64,000 nucleotides of DNA from Leifsonia poae (GTDB lineage Bacteria > Actinomycetota > Actinomycetes > Actinomycetales > Microbacteriaceae): NCBI RefSeq assembly GCF_020009625.1, contig NZ_JAIHLP010000002.1:1612001-1676000 (forward strand). The letters run 5' to 3'. Positions within the stretch are counted from its first letter, which is position 1; every line of letters starts with the position of its first letter. Below the pieces are notes generated by a model that saw only the letters and a program-made list of their open reading frames with translations, searched no databases and had not been told where the DNA came from. A program made the translations under genes and the position numbers. Below are positions 16,101 through 24,432 of the stretch, piece after piece.

Positions 16101-16616
16101 TCATGCTGCGACAGCGGCGTGCCGCTCGAGACGGCTCGCGAAGACGAGGGTACGCGCGGCCCGGTTCGCGGCCAGCATCAGCAGGATGATGCCGGTCGAG
16201 GAGGCGAGATGCGACCCGGCCATCCCCGCGACGACGTCGATGCCGACCCGGACGACGATCACCAGAACCCAGAGCACGAGGCCCCAGGCGCCGGTGCGCG
16301 ACTCGTAGGTGGCGATCCCCCTGTCCTTCTCGAGCACCAACGGCTGGGGCAGCCGACGGAAGTGCGCGATCGCGCCCATCCAGGCTCCGATGCCGAGCGA
16401 GATCATCAGCTCGACCACCAGCACCGACAGGTCGAGGGGGGTGAGGGTGGTCGGCTTGACGGTCTGAACCAGCAACACGACGCCGACGATTCCCATGATG
16501 GCGGGCATGCGCCACATGCGGCTGATCGAGACGGGCCGCCAGGTCATCTGACGCACCCCGATCCAGCCGATCAGCACGAGGATGAGGAGTGCGTTCCCGA
16601 TGGTTTGGAGCGTCAT
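16101..16616 (-). CDS. Integral membrane protein, possibly CcdC/DUF1453-like
   Basis: A 171-residue protein with four to five hydrophobic segments: 5-20, 38-54, 64-84, about 110-130 and 138-152. Short basic cytoplasmic loops lie between them. The overall build (RQMTWRPVSISRMWRMPAI in the first loop) resembles DUF1453/CcdC proteins, but I would not insist on it. No catalytic motif is seen. Start is ATG 16616. It is the first gene of the operon with the kinase and regulator (7-base gap), which suggests a role in signal input or that it is the output controlled by the pair. Confidence 0.75.
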   Translation of the reverse strand: MTLQTIGNALLILVLIGWIGVRQMTWRPVSISRMWRMPAIMGIVGVVLLVQTVKPTTLTPLDLSVLVVELMISLGIGAWMGAIAHFRRLPQPLVLEKDRGIATYESRTGAWGLVLWVLVIVVRVGIDVVAGMAGSHLASSTGIILLMLAANRAARTLVFASRLERHAAVAA

Positions 16617-16804
16617 GGGAGTGGAGCCTTTCGAAGTTCATGTCCGGTCGTCCCGGTTCTCTTCGAGTCTGGCCGCCGGGCGCGCACCGGACCACGACCC
16701 GCGGGTGGGGATCGGGTGGAGACGCGGGTGGAGATCCGCGCCGGGGCGCGACGGCGGTTGACGTGGGCGCTGCGCTCGGTGGCCCAGCCGACGACCACCG
16801 TGGC

Positions 16805-17689
16805 TCAGGCGCTGAGTTCGGCCAGGATGTGCCGGGAGTTCGTCGCCATGACAGGGTTCGTGCTGCGGTAGTACGGCAAGGCGATCGCGGCCTGCGACAA
16901 CGCCCAGCCGCGGCCGCGATCCCAGAAGGCGTCGTCGGCGTCGAGCGCGGAACGCAGCCCCTCGCGCGATGGGGCGGGCAGCATCGACCAGGCCGCCATC
17001 AGATCGCACGACGGATCACCCAGACCGGCCGTGGCGAAATCGAGCACCGCCGCGAGACGCCCCTCCGGGTCGAGCAGCACGTTCCCGGGAAGCAGGTCGG
17101 CGTGCACCCACACCGGCTCATCGGCCCACGGCGGAGCCGTCAGCGCACTCTCCCACACCGGCAGCAACCGATCGACGTCCACCAGGTCGGCGACCCGCTC
17201 GAGGCACTCCCGCACCGGGAGGTCGAGAGCGGCGAGATCACCGCCGCGGTAGCCGCGGGGCGCATCCGTCGGGTCGATCGCCCGCAAGGCTGTGAGGAAG
17301 GCGGCGAGGTCGAGGGCGAGCCCGTCGGCGCCGGGGCGGACAGGATCGGGAATCGGAACCTCCCCGGGAAGCCAGTCGGTGACCAGCCACGGGCAGGGGT
17401 AGCAGGCATCCGGGGCGCCGACGGCCTGCACGGTCGGGATCGGCACAGGAAGACCCGGCGACAGCCGCGGAAGCCACTCAGCTTCGCGACGGATGCTCGC
17501 CCCCTCCCGCTCGACCAGCGGCATCCGCACCGCCAGGTCGTCACCCAGACGGAACAGGGCGTTCACGGTGCCGCCCGAGGCGACACGGCTCAGCGGCAGA
17601 TCGGCCCAGACGGGGAACTGAGCGGAAAGCAGGCGGCGGGCGTCGGCGGCATCGAAATCGAGCTGGTCGGTGTGCATCTTCACGGGCAT
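16805..17689 (-). CDS. Aminoglycoside phosphotransferase family protein (APH/ChoK fold)
   Basis: A 294-residue kinase-like protein. After an N-terminal ATP-binding lobe (SGGTVNALFRLGDDLAVRMP, with a VRMP-type nucleotide Lys/Arg region), the catalytic loop reads VWVHADLLPGNVLLD (HxDxxxxN) and the metal-binding Asp is in AVLDFATAGLGDPSCDLMAA. This matches the APH family close to those annotated as homoserine kinase-like or hygromycin-type kinases. The substrate is unknown and resistance should not be assumed. The start is ambiguous: ATG 17689, GTG 17683 and ATG 17677 are all in frame. It diverges from the spermidine-synthase-like gene 66 bases away. The 188-base gap downstream (16617-16804) shows nothing clear. 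Confidence 0.88.
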   Translation of the reverse strand: MPVKMHTDQLDFDAADARRLLSAQFPVWADLPLSRVASGGTVNALFRLGDDLAVRMPLVEREGASIRREAEWLPRLSPGLPVPIPTVQAVGAPDACYPCPWLVTDWLPGEVPIPDPVRPGADGLALDLAAFLTALRAIDPTDAPRGYRGGDLAALDLPVRECLERVADLVDVDRLLPVWESALTAPPWADEPVWVHADLLPGNVLLDPEGRLAAVLDFATAGLGDPSCDLMAAWSMLPAPSREGLRSALDADDAFWDRGRGWALSQAAIALPYYRSTNPVMATNSRHILAELSA

Positions 17690-17755
17690 CCCACCCATTC
17701 TCGGGCATCCCTCCCCTTCACCACGCTGGCGGCGGAACGCCGTAGGGTGGAGGCC

Positions 17756-18622
17756 GTGGCAGAGAATCCGTCGGTCGTCCTGAGCCAGAGCGGCTACCGG
17801 GCCGTCATCGAACCGGACAGGTTCGTGCCGGGCGCCTACCAGCTCGTCGTCGACGGCACCCCGCAGTCTCACGTGAACCTGGACGATCCCTCGCAGCTGT
17901 TCTTCGAATACATCCAGCGGATGGGCAATGTCATCGACCTGATCGGTGAACCGGGAGAACCGATCACCGCCGTGCACCTGGGCGCCGGCGCGCTCACCCT
18001 GCCCCGCTACGTGGCGTACACGCGGCCCGGATCGCGCCAGCAGGTCGTCGAGTTGGAGAGCGACCTCGTCGACCTGGTGCGCGAGCACCTTCCGCTGCCG
18101 CGCTACGGGCAGATCCGCGTGCGGCACGGGGATGCGCGCGAGGTGCTCGGCAAATTCCCGGCCGGGCTGCGCGGCTCGGTCGACCTGCTGGTGATCGACA
18201 TCTTCAGCGGTGCCCGCACCCCCGCGCATGTGACAAGCGCCGAGTTCTACGCGGCGGCGGTCTCGCTGCTCGCCCCGGCCGGTATCGTGCTCGTGAATGT
18301 GGCCGACGGCCCTCCGCTCGCGTTCGCCAAAGGCCAGATCGCCACCCTCGGCTCGGTCGTCGCCAACGTCGCCGCGCTGGCCGAGACCCAGGTGCTCAAA
18401 GGCCGCCGGTTCGGCAATGTGGTGCTGGTCGGATCGAACGCGCCCCTGCCGCTCGACTGGCTGCCCCGGCTGCTCGCGGGCGGACCGCATCCCGCCAAAG
18501 CCGTCGCCGGCGCCGAACTCACGACCTTCACCGCGGGCGCGCCGATCGTGACCGATGCGACCAGCGTGGCGTCTCCGCCGCCCGCGCGCAGCATCTTCCA
18601 GACCGGAACCCGCCGCGACTGA
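17756..18622 (+). CDS. Spermidine/spermine synthase-like methyltransferase-fold protein
   Basis: A 288-residue protein with the SpeE fold. The nucleotide-binding glycine motif is AVHLGAGALTLPRYVA, the acidic second strand VVELESDLVDLV, then RVRHGDAREVL and the catalytic-region strand DLLVIDIFSGARTPAHV. Real spermidine synthases use YxxD and a longer N-terminal beta domain. This short actinobacterial form is usually called fused-MFS or spermidine-synthase-like and its reaction is unproven. Start is GTG 17756 with GGAGG four bases upstream. The stop codon is the seed of a 20-bp tandem repeat. Confidence 0.85.
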   Translation: MAENPSVVLSQSGYRAVIEPDRFVPGAYQLVVDGTPQSHVNLDDPSQLFFEYIQRMGNVIDLIGEPGEPITAVHLGAGALTLPRYVAYTRPGSRQQVVELESDLVDLVREHLPLPRYGQIRVRHGDAREVLGKFPAGLRGSVDLLVIDIFSGARTPAHVTSAEFYAAAVSLLAPAGIVLVNVADGPPLAFAKGQIATLGSVVANVAALAETQVLKGRRFGNVVLVGSNAPLPLDWLPRLLAGGPHPAKAVAGAELTTFTAGAPIVTDATSVASPPPARSIFQTGTRRD

Positions 18623-18694
18623 GCCGGCCGCTCCGCGACGGCGCAGGCCGCTCCGCGACGGCGCAGGCCGCTCCGCGACGGCGCAGGCCGCTCC
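18608..18694. repeat. 20-bp tandem repeat at the end of the spermidine-synthase-like gene
   Basis: Three identical 20-base units (CCGCTCCGCGACGGCGCAGG) run from 18628 to 18687 and a fourth is begun at 18688-18694. A diverged first unit, aligned without gaps over 18614-18633, contains the gene's own TGA, so the array appears to have grown out of the 3' terminal codons. Confidence 0.85.
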
Positions 18695-18810
18695 TGAATT
18701 CAGGAGAATTCGATGCCGCCCGACCGCACGGTCCTGAATGAGGGACGCCGCGGTCGCGTTTCGCCGATTTCTCCTGAGAACAGGACGGGTCATTCTCCTG
18801 AGAACAGGAC
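18691..18810. repeat. Dispersed palindromic intergenic element, copy A
   Basis: Between the convergent spermidine-synthase-like and pxpC genes are a perfect 16-bp palindrome, CTCCTGAATTCAGGAG (18691-18706), a full element at 18731-18785, and a half copy (TTCTCCTGAGAACAGGAC) at 18793-18810. In the full element CCTG is followed after 13 bases by GCGGTCG, and after a further 13 bases by TCTCCTGAGAAC. Copies B, C and D (46542, 46704, 57158) share this layout. Confidence 0.75.
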
Positions 18811-18844
18811 AGGGGCAGGGGCAGGGAGCAGGCGGGCCGGGCGG

Positions 18845-19747
18845 TCAGGCGTGGCGGAAGGCGACGCGCTGGCCGGGGCGGAGCTGGGCGAACCGGTCGA
18901 GGGAGCTGTCGGCGACGACGGCGATCACCGGGTAGCCGCCGGTGACCGGATGATCGGCCAGCAGCACGGTGGGGCGGCCGTCCGGAGAGACCTGAACGGC
19001 GCCGGCGACCATCGGTTCGCTCGGCAGTTCAGCGACGTTCGCGCGTTCGAGCAGGAGCGCAGGCCGGCGGTCGCCTCCGACGAGGTGGACTGGTCGCCGA
19101 ACAGGGTCGAGGCGCGCGCCCACACGGTTGCTCGCCGCGCTCAGCTCCCACTCCTCGCTGTAGAAGGCGTCGATGGCTCCCGGTGTGAACCAGTCGGCTC
19201 GCGGGCCGGGATGGGCGCGCACTTCCACCCGGTCTGCCGGCGGCGGGTCGACCGGTGCGAAGTCGAGGAGCCCGACCGGGGCGAGCGGATGCGTCCCCAC
19301 CGCGAGCTCGTCGCCCGCCGTGAGAGGGGCCGGGCCCAGCCCCGAGAGCATGTCGCCCGCGCGGGAGCCGAGAACCGGCGGGACATCGATGCCGCCGCGT
19401 ACCGCAAGATAGGTGCGCACCCCCGCCGTCGGCACCCCGATCCGCACGACCGACCCGGCCGAAGCACGGACCGGCAGATTGGGGTCGAAAGGGACGCCGT
19501 CGAGGTCGAGCGGGCCGCTCGCTCCGGTGACGGCGAACCATGCGGGCCTGTCGAACCGGGCGGTGAACCCGCCGAGAAGGATCTCGAGCGCGGCGGTGCC
19601 TTCAGGGTTGCCGACGAGCCGGTTGCCGAAGCGCAGGGCCGCGCGGTCGAGGGCGCCCGACGGGCTCACACCGAGGTGAGCGAACCCCGCGCGGCCGAGA
19701 TCCTCCACGAGGGCGAGCGGCCCCGGGTCGAGGATGCGCAGACTCAC
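18845..19747 (-). CDS. pxpC: 5-oxoprolinase subunit PxpC (biotin-dependent carboxylase-like, KipA)
   Basis: A 300-residue protein of the KipA/PxpC family, one part of the ATP-dependent 5-oxoprolinase PxpABC that opens 5-oxoproline to glutamate. Recognisable stretches are EDLGRAGFAHLGVSPSGALD near the start, the paired beta domains (LAVRGGIDVPPVLGSRAGD), and the C-terminal LLADHPVTGGYPVIAVV, all standard for the family. Start is GTG 19747, overlapping the stop of pxpB by four bases (GTGA). It is the last gene of pxpA-pxpB-pxpC. Confidence 0.95.
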   Translation of the reverse strand: MSLRILDPGPLALVEDLGRAGFAHLGVSPSGALDRAALRFGNRLVGNPEGTAALEILLGGFTARFDRPAWFAVTGASGPLDLDGVPFDPNLPVRASAGSVVRIGVPTAGVRTYLAVRGGIDVPPVLGSRAGDMLSGLGPAPLTAGDELAVGTHPLAPVGLLDFAPVDPPPADRVEVRAHPGPRADWFTPGAIDAFYSEEWELSAASNRVGARLDPVRRPVHLVGGDRRPALLLERANVAELPSEPMVAGAVQVSPDGRPTVLLADHPVTGGYPVIAVVADSSLDRFAQLRPGQRVAFRHA

Positions 19748-20367
19748 GAGACCTCCACGAAACGCACGACGGCCCCGGGCGACAGCAGCGCGGGCGGGTC
19801 GGCGGCGGCATTCCAGAGCACCGCATCCGTCGACCCGATCAGCTGCCAGCCGCCGGGGCTCGACCGGGGGTAGACGCCGCTGAACTCGCCGGCGAGCCCG
19901 ACCGATCCGGCCGGGACCGTCGTGCGCGGTGTCTCGCGGCGCGGAACCACCAGCCGGTCGTGGTCGGTGACGAGGTAGCCGAACCCGGGCGCGAAACCGC
20001 AGAAGGCCACCCGCCACACCGAGCCGGTGTGCAGCGCAACCAGGTCGGCGGGGCGCATCCCGAGCAGTTCGGAGGTGGTGGCCAGGTCGGGCCCGTCGTA
20101 GCGCACCGGGATCTCGACGGCGGTTGGCGCCGATTCGGCCGCGCCCGACGCCGGAGCAGTGTTCGCCAGCCAGCCGTGCACGACGCTCAGCGGAACGACC
20201 GCCGGGTCGACCGTGACGCCGATCGTGCGGGCGGCCGGAACGATGTCGACGACACCGGCGGGGCGGGTTCGGCCGAGCACGTCGTAGAGGGCGAGCACTG
20301 CGTCCCGGTCGTCGAGTTGCACGAGCAGCGCACGATCGCCGAGAGGCAGGATGCGCCGGCCGGCCAT
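19744..20367 (-). CDS. pxpB: 5-oxoprolinase subunit PxpB (KipI family)
   Basis: A 207-residue KipI-type protein. The opening RRILPLGDRALLVQL, the internal VRYDGPDLATTSELLGM and the long signature FCGFAPGFGYL with VPRRETPRTTVPAGSVGLAG are classic for PxpB. It partners PxpC in the 5-oxoprolinase complex. In Bacillus the relatives KipI/KipA modulate a kinase, but linkage to pxpA here argues for the enzyme role. ATG 20367 shares one base with the pxpA stop; its own stop overlaps the pxpC start. Confidence 0.95.
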   Translation of the reverse strand: MAGRRILPLGDRALLVQLDDRDAVLALYDVLGRTRPAGVVDIVPAARTIGVTVDPAVVPLSVVHGWLANTAPASGAAESAPTAVEIPVRYDGPDLATTSELLGMRPADLVALHTGSVWRVAFCGFAPGFGYLVTDHDRLVVPRRETPRTTVPAGSVGLAGEFSGVYPRSSPGGWQLIGSTDAVLWNAAADPPALLSPGAVVRFVEVS

Positions 20368-21125
20368 CAGAAGGCCGCCACCCGCACACCCGCAGCGGCG
20401 AGCGCGGACCGCACCGCGACGGCCATCGCGACGGCACCCGGTGTGTCGCCGTGCACGCAGAGCGAGTCGACCTCGACGCGGAGCTCGGTTCCGTCGTCGG
20501 CGACGACAAGACCCTCCGTGGCCAGGCGCACGGCACGGTCGGCGATGGCCGCGTCACCGGCGAGCACGGCGCCGGGCAGCCCCCGGGGAACGAGCGTGCC
20601 GTCAGACCGGTAGCCGCGGTCGACGAAGGCTTCGCGCACGAACCGCAGCCCCACCTCCCGGGCCGCGTCGGCGACGGACGAGCCGGCCAGACCCAGCAGC
20701 GGCAACGAGAGGTCGAACGCGGCGACGGCGGCGACCACCGCCTCGGCCTGCTCCCGGTCGTGCACGATGCGGTTGTAGAGCGCACCGTGCGGCTTCACAT
20801 AGGAGACGGAGGTTCCGGCCACCCTCGCGACGCCGCTCAGCGCGGCGAGCTGGTACAGCACCTCGTCGTGGAGCTGCCCGGGCTCAACATCCATGGTTCG
20901 CCTCCCGAACCCGGCGAGATCGCGGTAGGAGACGTGCGCGCCGACGACCACGCCGTTCTCGGCCGCGAGGCGGCAGGTCGCGAGCATGGTCGAGGGGTCG
21001 CCCGCGTGAAATCCGCACGCCACATTGGCGCTTGTCACCAGGCGAAGCATCGCGGCGTCGTCGCCCAGGCTCCAGGCGCCGAACGACTCACCGAGGTCGC
21101 TGTTGAGGTCGAGGGTTCCGTCCAC
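20367..21125 (-). CDS. pxpA: 5-oxoprolinase subunit PxpA (LamB/YcsF family)
   Basis: A 252-residue protein of the LamB/YcsF family, the hydrolytic subunit of 5-oxoprolinase. The N-terminal LDLNSDLGESFGAW, NVACGFHAGDP, VVVGAHVSYRDLAGFGRR and SYVKPHGALYN motifs carry the conserved acidic and His residues, and SLCVHGDTPGAV is near the C-terminus. Start is GTG 21125 (CGAGTGGACGG); an ATG a few bases upstream is in another frame. First gene of pxpABC, it probably salvages 5-oxoproline from spontaneous glutamine cyclisation. A divergent or separate promoter was not recognised in the 62-base gap before it. Confidence 0.95.
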   Translation of the reverse strand: MDGTLDLNSDLGESFGAWSLGDDAAMLRLVTSANVACGFHAGDPSTMLATCRLAAENGVVVGAHVSYRDLAGFGRRTMDVEPGQLHDEVLYQLAALSGVARVAGTSVSYVKPHGALYNRIVHDREQAEAVVAAVAAFDLSLPLLGLAGSSVADAAREVGLRFVREAFVDRGYRSDGTLVPRGLPGAVLAGDAAIADRAVRLATEGLVVADDGTELRVEVDSLCVHGDTPGAVAMAVAVRSALAAAGVRVAAF

Positions 21126-21187
21126 TCGTCCATTGTGGCGGATGCTGATGCGGATGCGGTGGCCGTCGGCCACTGACCCGCGCGCCG

Positions 21188-21798
21188 CTATTCGGCGGAG
21201 GCGGCCCGGGCGCGGTGCGCGCGAACCTTCGCCCGGTTGCCGCAACGCTGCATCGAGCACCAGCGCCGGTTGGCGCCCCGGGAGGTGTCGAGGTAGATGA
21301 GCCGGCAGTCGTCGGCCGAGCACTCGCGGATGCGTCCACCCGCCTGCGGCCCGAACAGCCGCACGGCGTCTCGCGCGATACTGCCGAGGGCTTGATGCGG
21401 CCGGGCGTTGCTGCGCCCGGCCTGCCGACCGCCCCGGCAAGCACCGGTGGGATGTCGGGGGTCGCGGCGAACAGATTGACGACGTCCACATCGCCGGGGG
21501 TCAGTGGCTGGTCGAGACTGGCCCGGCGGGCGAGCCGGCCGATCGCCGTGCGGAGCGTCGCCGCATCCGCGAACTCCCGGTCGCCGGCGGTCGGTGCGAC
21601 CTCGGGGAAGCGTTCGGTGAGCCAATCGTTCAGTCCTGCGGCATCACGGAGCGTCTCCCCGCCGGGTTCGTCCCGGTCGACGCCGCCCGTGAAGGCGAAG
21701 TCGAGCGCCAGGGATCCCGCGTCGAACCACCAGCGCGGCCCGTCGGTCGATTCGACCCATTGACCGGTGCCTCGGGGGAGTATCGCTTCCGTGACCAT
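21188..21798 (-). CDS. CGNR zinc finger transcription regulator (ABATE domain), one-base frameshift
   Basis: The first part, from ATG 21798, is an ABATE-type domain (WWFDAGSLALDFAFTGG) that runs in frame to about DIPPVLAGAVG. The CGNR zinc finger (ARDAVRLFG, then RECSADDCRLIYLDTSRG and RRWCSMQRCGNRAKVRAHR with C, C, C, C) lies in a second frame that ends at 21188. Adding one base between about 21380 and 21450 joins them and gives 203 residues, the family's normal size. G/C runs there make a sequence error likely, but a true pseudogene cannot be excluded. An inverted repeat over the start codon region (21799-21819) suggests autoregulation. Confidence 0.82.
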
Positions 21799-21819
21799 GT
21801 AACCACAGTAGTTGGTTAC
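21799..21819. promoter_or_regulatory. Inverted repeat at the CGNR gene start, candidate operator
   Basis: GTAACCA and TGGTTAC are separated by seven bases and end one base before the ATG of the CGNR regulator. The gene has only 51 bases of upstream space, so the site must overlap its promoter, the usual place for autorepression. Confidence 0.5.
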
Positions 21820-21849
21820 TCGAAGGAATGGCCCGACGGTCGTCGATCG

Positions 21850-22362
21850 TCAGGCGGGGGCGCCGGACTCGCTCGCGGCGGAGGCGGCCATCCGACGCTT
21901 CGCCGGAGAGACCTCGCGATGCTGCCAGGCGATGAGGTTCGCCGCATCGAACCGGCGGGAGCAGGCCCCGCAGGCGAGCGCCCGCGCCGGTTTGCGATAG
22001 CGGTAGTGGGTGTGGCCACGCGGGCAGGTGCCCACCCACGGCGCGAGATCGTCGGCGATCGCGCCGCCGTGCAGACGCTTGCCCTCATACCCCAGCTCCA
22101 GCGCGGTCGAACGCCAGCGCGGCCCGTGGCCGGCACGGGAACCGGCGAGCGCGTGCGCCACTTCGTGCAACAGGATCTGGTGGATCTCGTCGTCGTCGTA
22201 CCGCGATGCGAGGTAGCGCGAGACGGTGATGCGTTTCGCCGTGTAGTTGCAGAGACCCGCGCGGGTCTTGGCGTTGTCGAAATCGAACGTCCACACCGAC
22301 GGGTCGAGGTGCAGAGCGATGAGCGCGTTCGCCCAATGCCGCACACGGTCGAGGTCAGCCAT
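21850..22362 (-). CDS. SprT-like zinc metalloprotease domain protein
   Basis: A 170-residue protein with the SprT/Spartan protease core. NYTAKRITVSRYLASRYDDD is followed by the zinc motif HEVAH at 66-70 with the third ligand in GHGPRWR. The C-terminal zinc ribbon has CPRGHTHYRYRKPARALACG then ACSRRF. Spartan relatives degrade DNA-protein crosslinks; the bacterial forms are not well defined. Start is ATG 22362. It runs toward the CGNR gene 51 bases away in the same direction, but functional linkage is doubtful. Confidence 0.88.
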   Translation of the reverse strand: MADLDRVRHWANALIALHLDPSVWTFDFDNAKTRAGLCNYTAKRITVSRYLASRYDDDEIHQILLHEVAHALAGSRAGHGPRWRSTALELGYEGKRLHGGAIADDLAPWVGTCPRGHTHYRYRKPARALACGACSRRFDAANLIAWQHREVSPAKRRMAASAASESGAPA

Positions 22363-22461
22363 CGATCCCCACCACCTCGGGGAGCGCGAGCGCCGGCCGG
22401 TCCTTCATGTTCGGCATCCTACGCGGTGACGCGGGATGCGCTCCAACGTCGAGCGCGCGCC

Positions 22462-23103
22462 TCACCGCACCCCGTCACGACCCGCCCCGGTCGGGTCGGA
22501 CGGCTCGGCCGCTCCGGCTCCGACGGCTTTCGTGCTCTCGTCGAGGAACGACTGCACGACGGCGACGGCGATGAGGGAGCTCTCGATATCGCCCGGCGAT
22601 GCGCCGAGTTTCTCGCGCAGGAACACCGCGGCCGTCACATCCGCCAAGGCGTTCTCGTAGTCGCCGGCATCGAAGGCGGTCTTCCCGCGGTTCTGTACGG
22701 CGAAGGCTTCGAGGGCCGTCCAGTCGTGGGCCCTCGCCTCGTCGACGCAACCGGTGAGCTCGGTGATCGCCTCATCGAGCTTGCCGCTGTACTGGAGCAC
22801 CTGCGCGTGGCGCACGCGGGCGCCAAGCAGCTGTTCGCGCTCCCCGGTGAACCTCGCCTGACGAACGGCCTCGTTGGCGATCTCCATCGCCTCGTCGAGG
22901 CGGCCGAGCAGCCGGAGCAGCACCGTCTTCTCGTTGAGGGCGCTGAGACTGCGCAGGCCGCCGAGTTCGTCGAGGCGCAGCCCGGCCGCGCGGAGGTCGA
23001 CGCGCTCGCGCAGGGTGGACGGGTCGTAGCCGAGGATGATGCTCAGGGTTCTGCTCCAGATCGCGTGGGATGGATCCAGACTAACTCGGTGGGCGACGAA
23101 CAC
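22462..23103 (-). CDS. Predicted TPR-type helical repeat protein, start uncertain
   Basis: A protein of about 213 residues made of helical pairs with TPR-like spacing: LSALNEKTVLLRLLGRLDEA, EREQLLGARVRHAQVLQYSG, KLDEAITELTGCVDEA, AVQNRGKTAFDAGDYENAL. This suggests a binding scaffold, otherwise unrecognised. I use GTG 23103, but no start has a good ribosome site and the frame remains open to 23184, just before the sugar dehydrogenase stop. The C-terminal 20 residues are low complexity. It could belong to the operon of the dehydrogenase upstream. Confidence 0.6.
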   Translation of the reverse strand: MFVAHRVSLDPSHAIWSRTLSIILGYDPSTLRERVDLRAAGLRLDELGGLRSLSALNEKTVLLRLLGRLDEAMEIANEAVRQARFTGEREQLLGARVRHAQVLQYSGKLDEAITELTGCVDEARAHDWTALEAFAVQNRGKTAFDAGDYENALADVTAAVFLREKLGASPGDIESSLIAVAVVQSFLDESTKAVGAGAAEPSDPTGAGRDGVR

Positions 23104-23180
23104 CCTGGATGCGCGCAGCGATCGACCCGGAATCGCGGCGCAGATCGTACGGGGTGGCCGAAATCGACCGGGAGCTGTGC

Positions 23181-24353
23181 TCACCCGGGATGGCTCACCG
23201 CCTGCGCCGGTACCAGCGTCACGCTGATCAGCTTGTCGTCGCCCCGGCGCGGATCGCCGCGCCCATCGGTGTTGTTGGTGAGCACCCAGAGCGTGTCGCC
23301 GACAGCGACCACGTCGCGCAGACGCCCGAACGTGCCGTCGAAGAAGGATTCGGCCGTGACCGGAGCCTGCCCGGCCGTCGACCAGACCGTCCAGAGCCGC
23401 TCACCACCGAGGCCGGCGAGGAAGACCGTGTCCCCCACGACCGCCAGCCCGCTCGGGCTGGCCTCGTCGGTCGGCCACTGGAACACCGGGTCGATGTACT
23501 TCGGGTCTTTTCCGATGCCCTCCACCTCGGGCCAGCCGTAGTTCCCGCCCGGCTTGATGATGTTCAGCTCGTCCCAGGTGTTCTGGCCGAACTCGCTCGC
23601 CCACATGGTGCCGTGGGAGTCCCATCCGATCCCCTGAGGGTTGCGATGCCCGTACGACCATACCGGCGAGCCCGGGAACGGGTTATCGGCCGGCACACCG
23701 CCGTCGGGGGTCACCCGCAGGATCTTGCCGCCGAGCGAGGCGAGGTTCTGAGAGTTCGCCGGGTCGGAGGCGTCGCCGGTGGTGACGTAGAGCATCCCGT
23801 CCGGGCCGAAGGCGAGTCGGCCGCCGTCGTGGTTGGTGGCCTTCGGGATGCCGGTGAGCACGGGCTCGGGGGCGCCGAGCGCATAGCTTCCCGGCACCCC
23901 GGTCAGGGCCATCCGCACGACCCGGTTGTCGCTCGCCGTGGTCTCGTAGGCGTAGAGGAACGGCGGGACCGACACTTTCTGTACGGCGAGGCCGAGCAGG
24001 CCGCCCTCGCCCCGGTGCACGACGTCGGGAACCGTCCCCGCGGTGCGGGTTCCGCCCTGCGGCAGCCGTTCGAGCACCGTTCCGCTGTCACGTTCGCTGA
24101 TCAGGGCCGAGCCGCTCGGCAGGGGCACCACCGACCAGGGCGCATCCAGACCGGTCTCGAGGGTCGTCGTGGCCTCTCCCGGTTGCCAGGGGATGGCGGC
24201 CACCGGCGCGCCGGTCGCCGTCGGCACGGGGCGCGGCGGCGGGGATGCGGTGGCGGCGACAGTCTTGGTCGGCTGAGGCGAGTAACATCCCGCGAGCATC
24301 AGCAACGCCGCCACCGCCAGGGCGGCTGTGGAGACGACTCGGAATCGGTGCAT
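23181..24353 (-). CDS. Secreted PQQ-type glucose/sorbosone dehydrogenase lipoprotein
   Basis: A 390-residue protein of the GSDH/Yli family, a six-bladed propeller that in relatives binds PQQ and oxidises aldose sugars. The N-terminus is a lipoprotein signal with the lipobox MLAGC (Cys23). The fold markers include LDAPWSVVPLPSGSALISER, GGLLGLAV, HDGGRLAFGPDGMLYVTTGD, YGHRNPQGIGWDS and NYGWPEVEG. Start is ATG 24353. It diverges in function from its neighbours and is separated from the giant surface protein by a strong terminator. Confidence 0.93.
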   Translation of the reverse strand: MHRFRVVSTAALAVAALLMLAGCYSPQPTKTVAATASPPPRPVPTATGAPVAAIPWQPGEATTTLETGLDAPWSVVPLPSGSALISERDSGTVLERLPQGGTRTAGTVPDVVHRGEGGLLGLAVQKVSVPPFLYAYETTASDNRVVRMALTGVPGSYALGAPEPVLTGIPKATNHDGGRLAFGPDGMLYVTTGDASDPANSQNLASLGGKILRVTPDGGVPADNPFPGSPVWSYGHRNPQGIGWDSHGTMWASEFGQNTWDELNIIKPGGNYGWPEVEGIGKDPKYIDPVFQWPTDEASPSGLAVVGDTVFLAGLGGERLWTVWSTAGQAPVTAESFFDGTFGRLRDVVAVGDTLWVLTNNTDGRGDPRRGDDKLISVTLVPAQAVSHPG

Positions 24354-24370
24354 GGCTCAGCGTCCCTCCC

Positions 24371-24415
24371 ACGGCGCGGACCGTCCTGGACATGGTAGTC
24401 CACGGTCCGCGCCGT
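24371..24415 (-). terminator. Terminator after the giant surface protein gene
   Basis: A perfect 14-bp inverted repeat (24371-24384 and 24402-24415, ACGGCGCGGACCGT and its complement) lies 17 bases after the stop codon. Inside the loop GGAC and GTCC can extend the fold. It separates the surface protein from the sugar dehydrogenase. Confidence 0.8.
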
Positions 24416-24432
24416 CTCGGGAGAGTGGCTCG

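Noticed and set aside
22363..22410. A 17-codon frame (MKDRPALALPEVVGIDG) ending over the SprT-like start codon
   Set aside because: It could be a coupling peptide, but it lacks a ribosome site and its codons show no regulatory signal; noted only.
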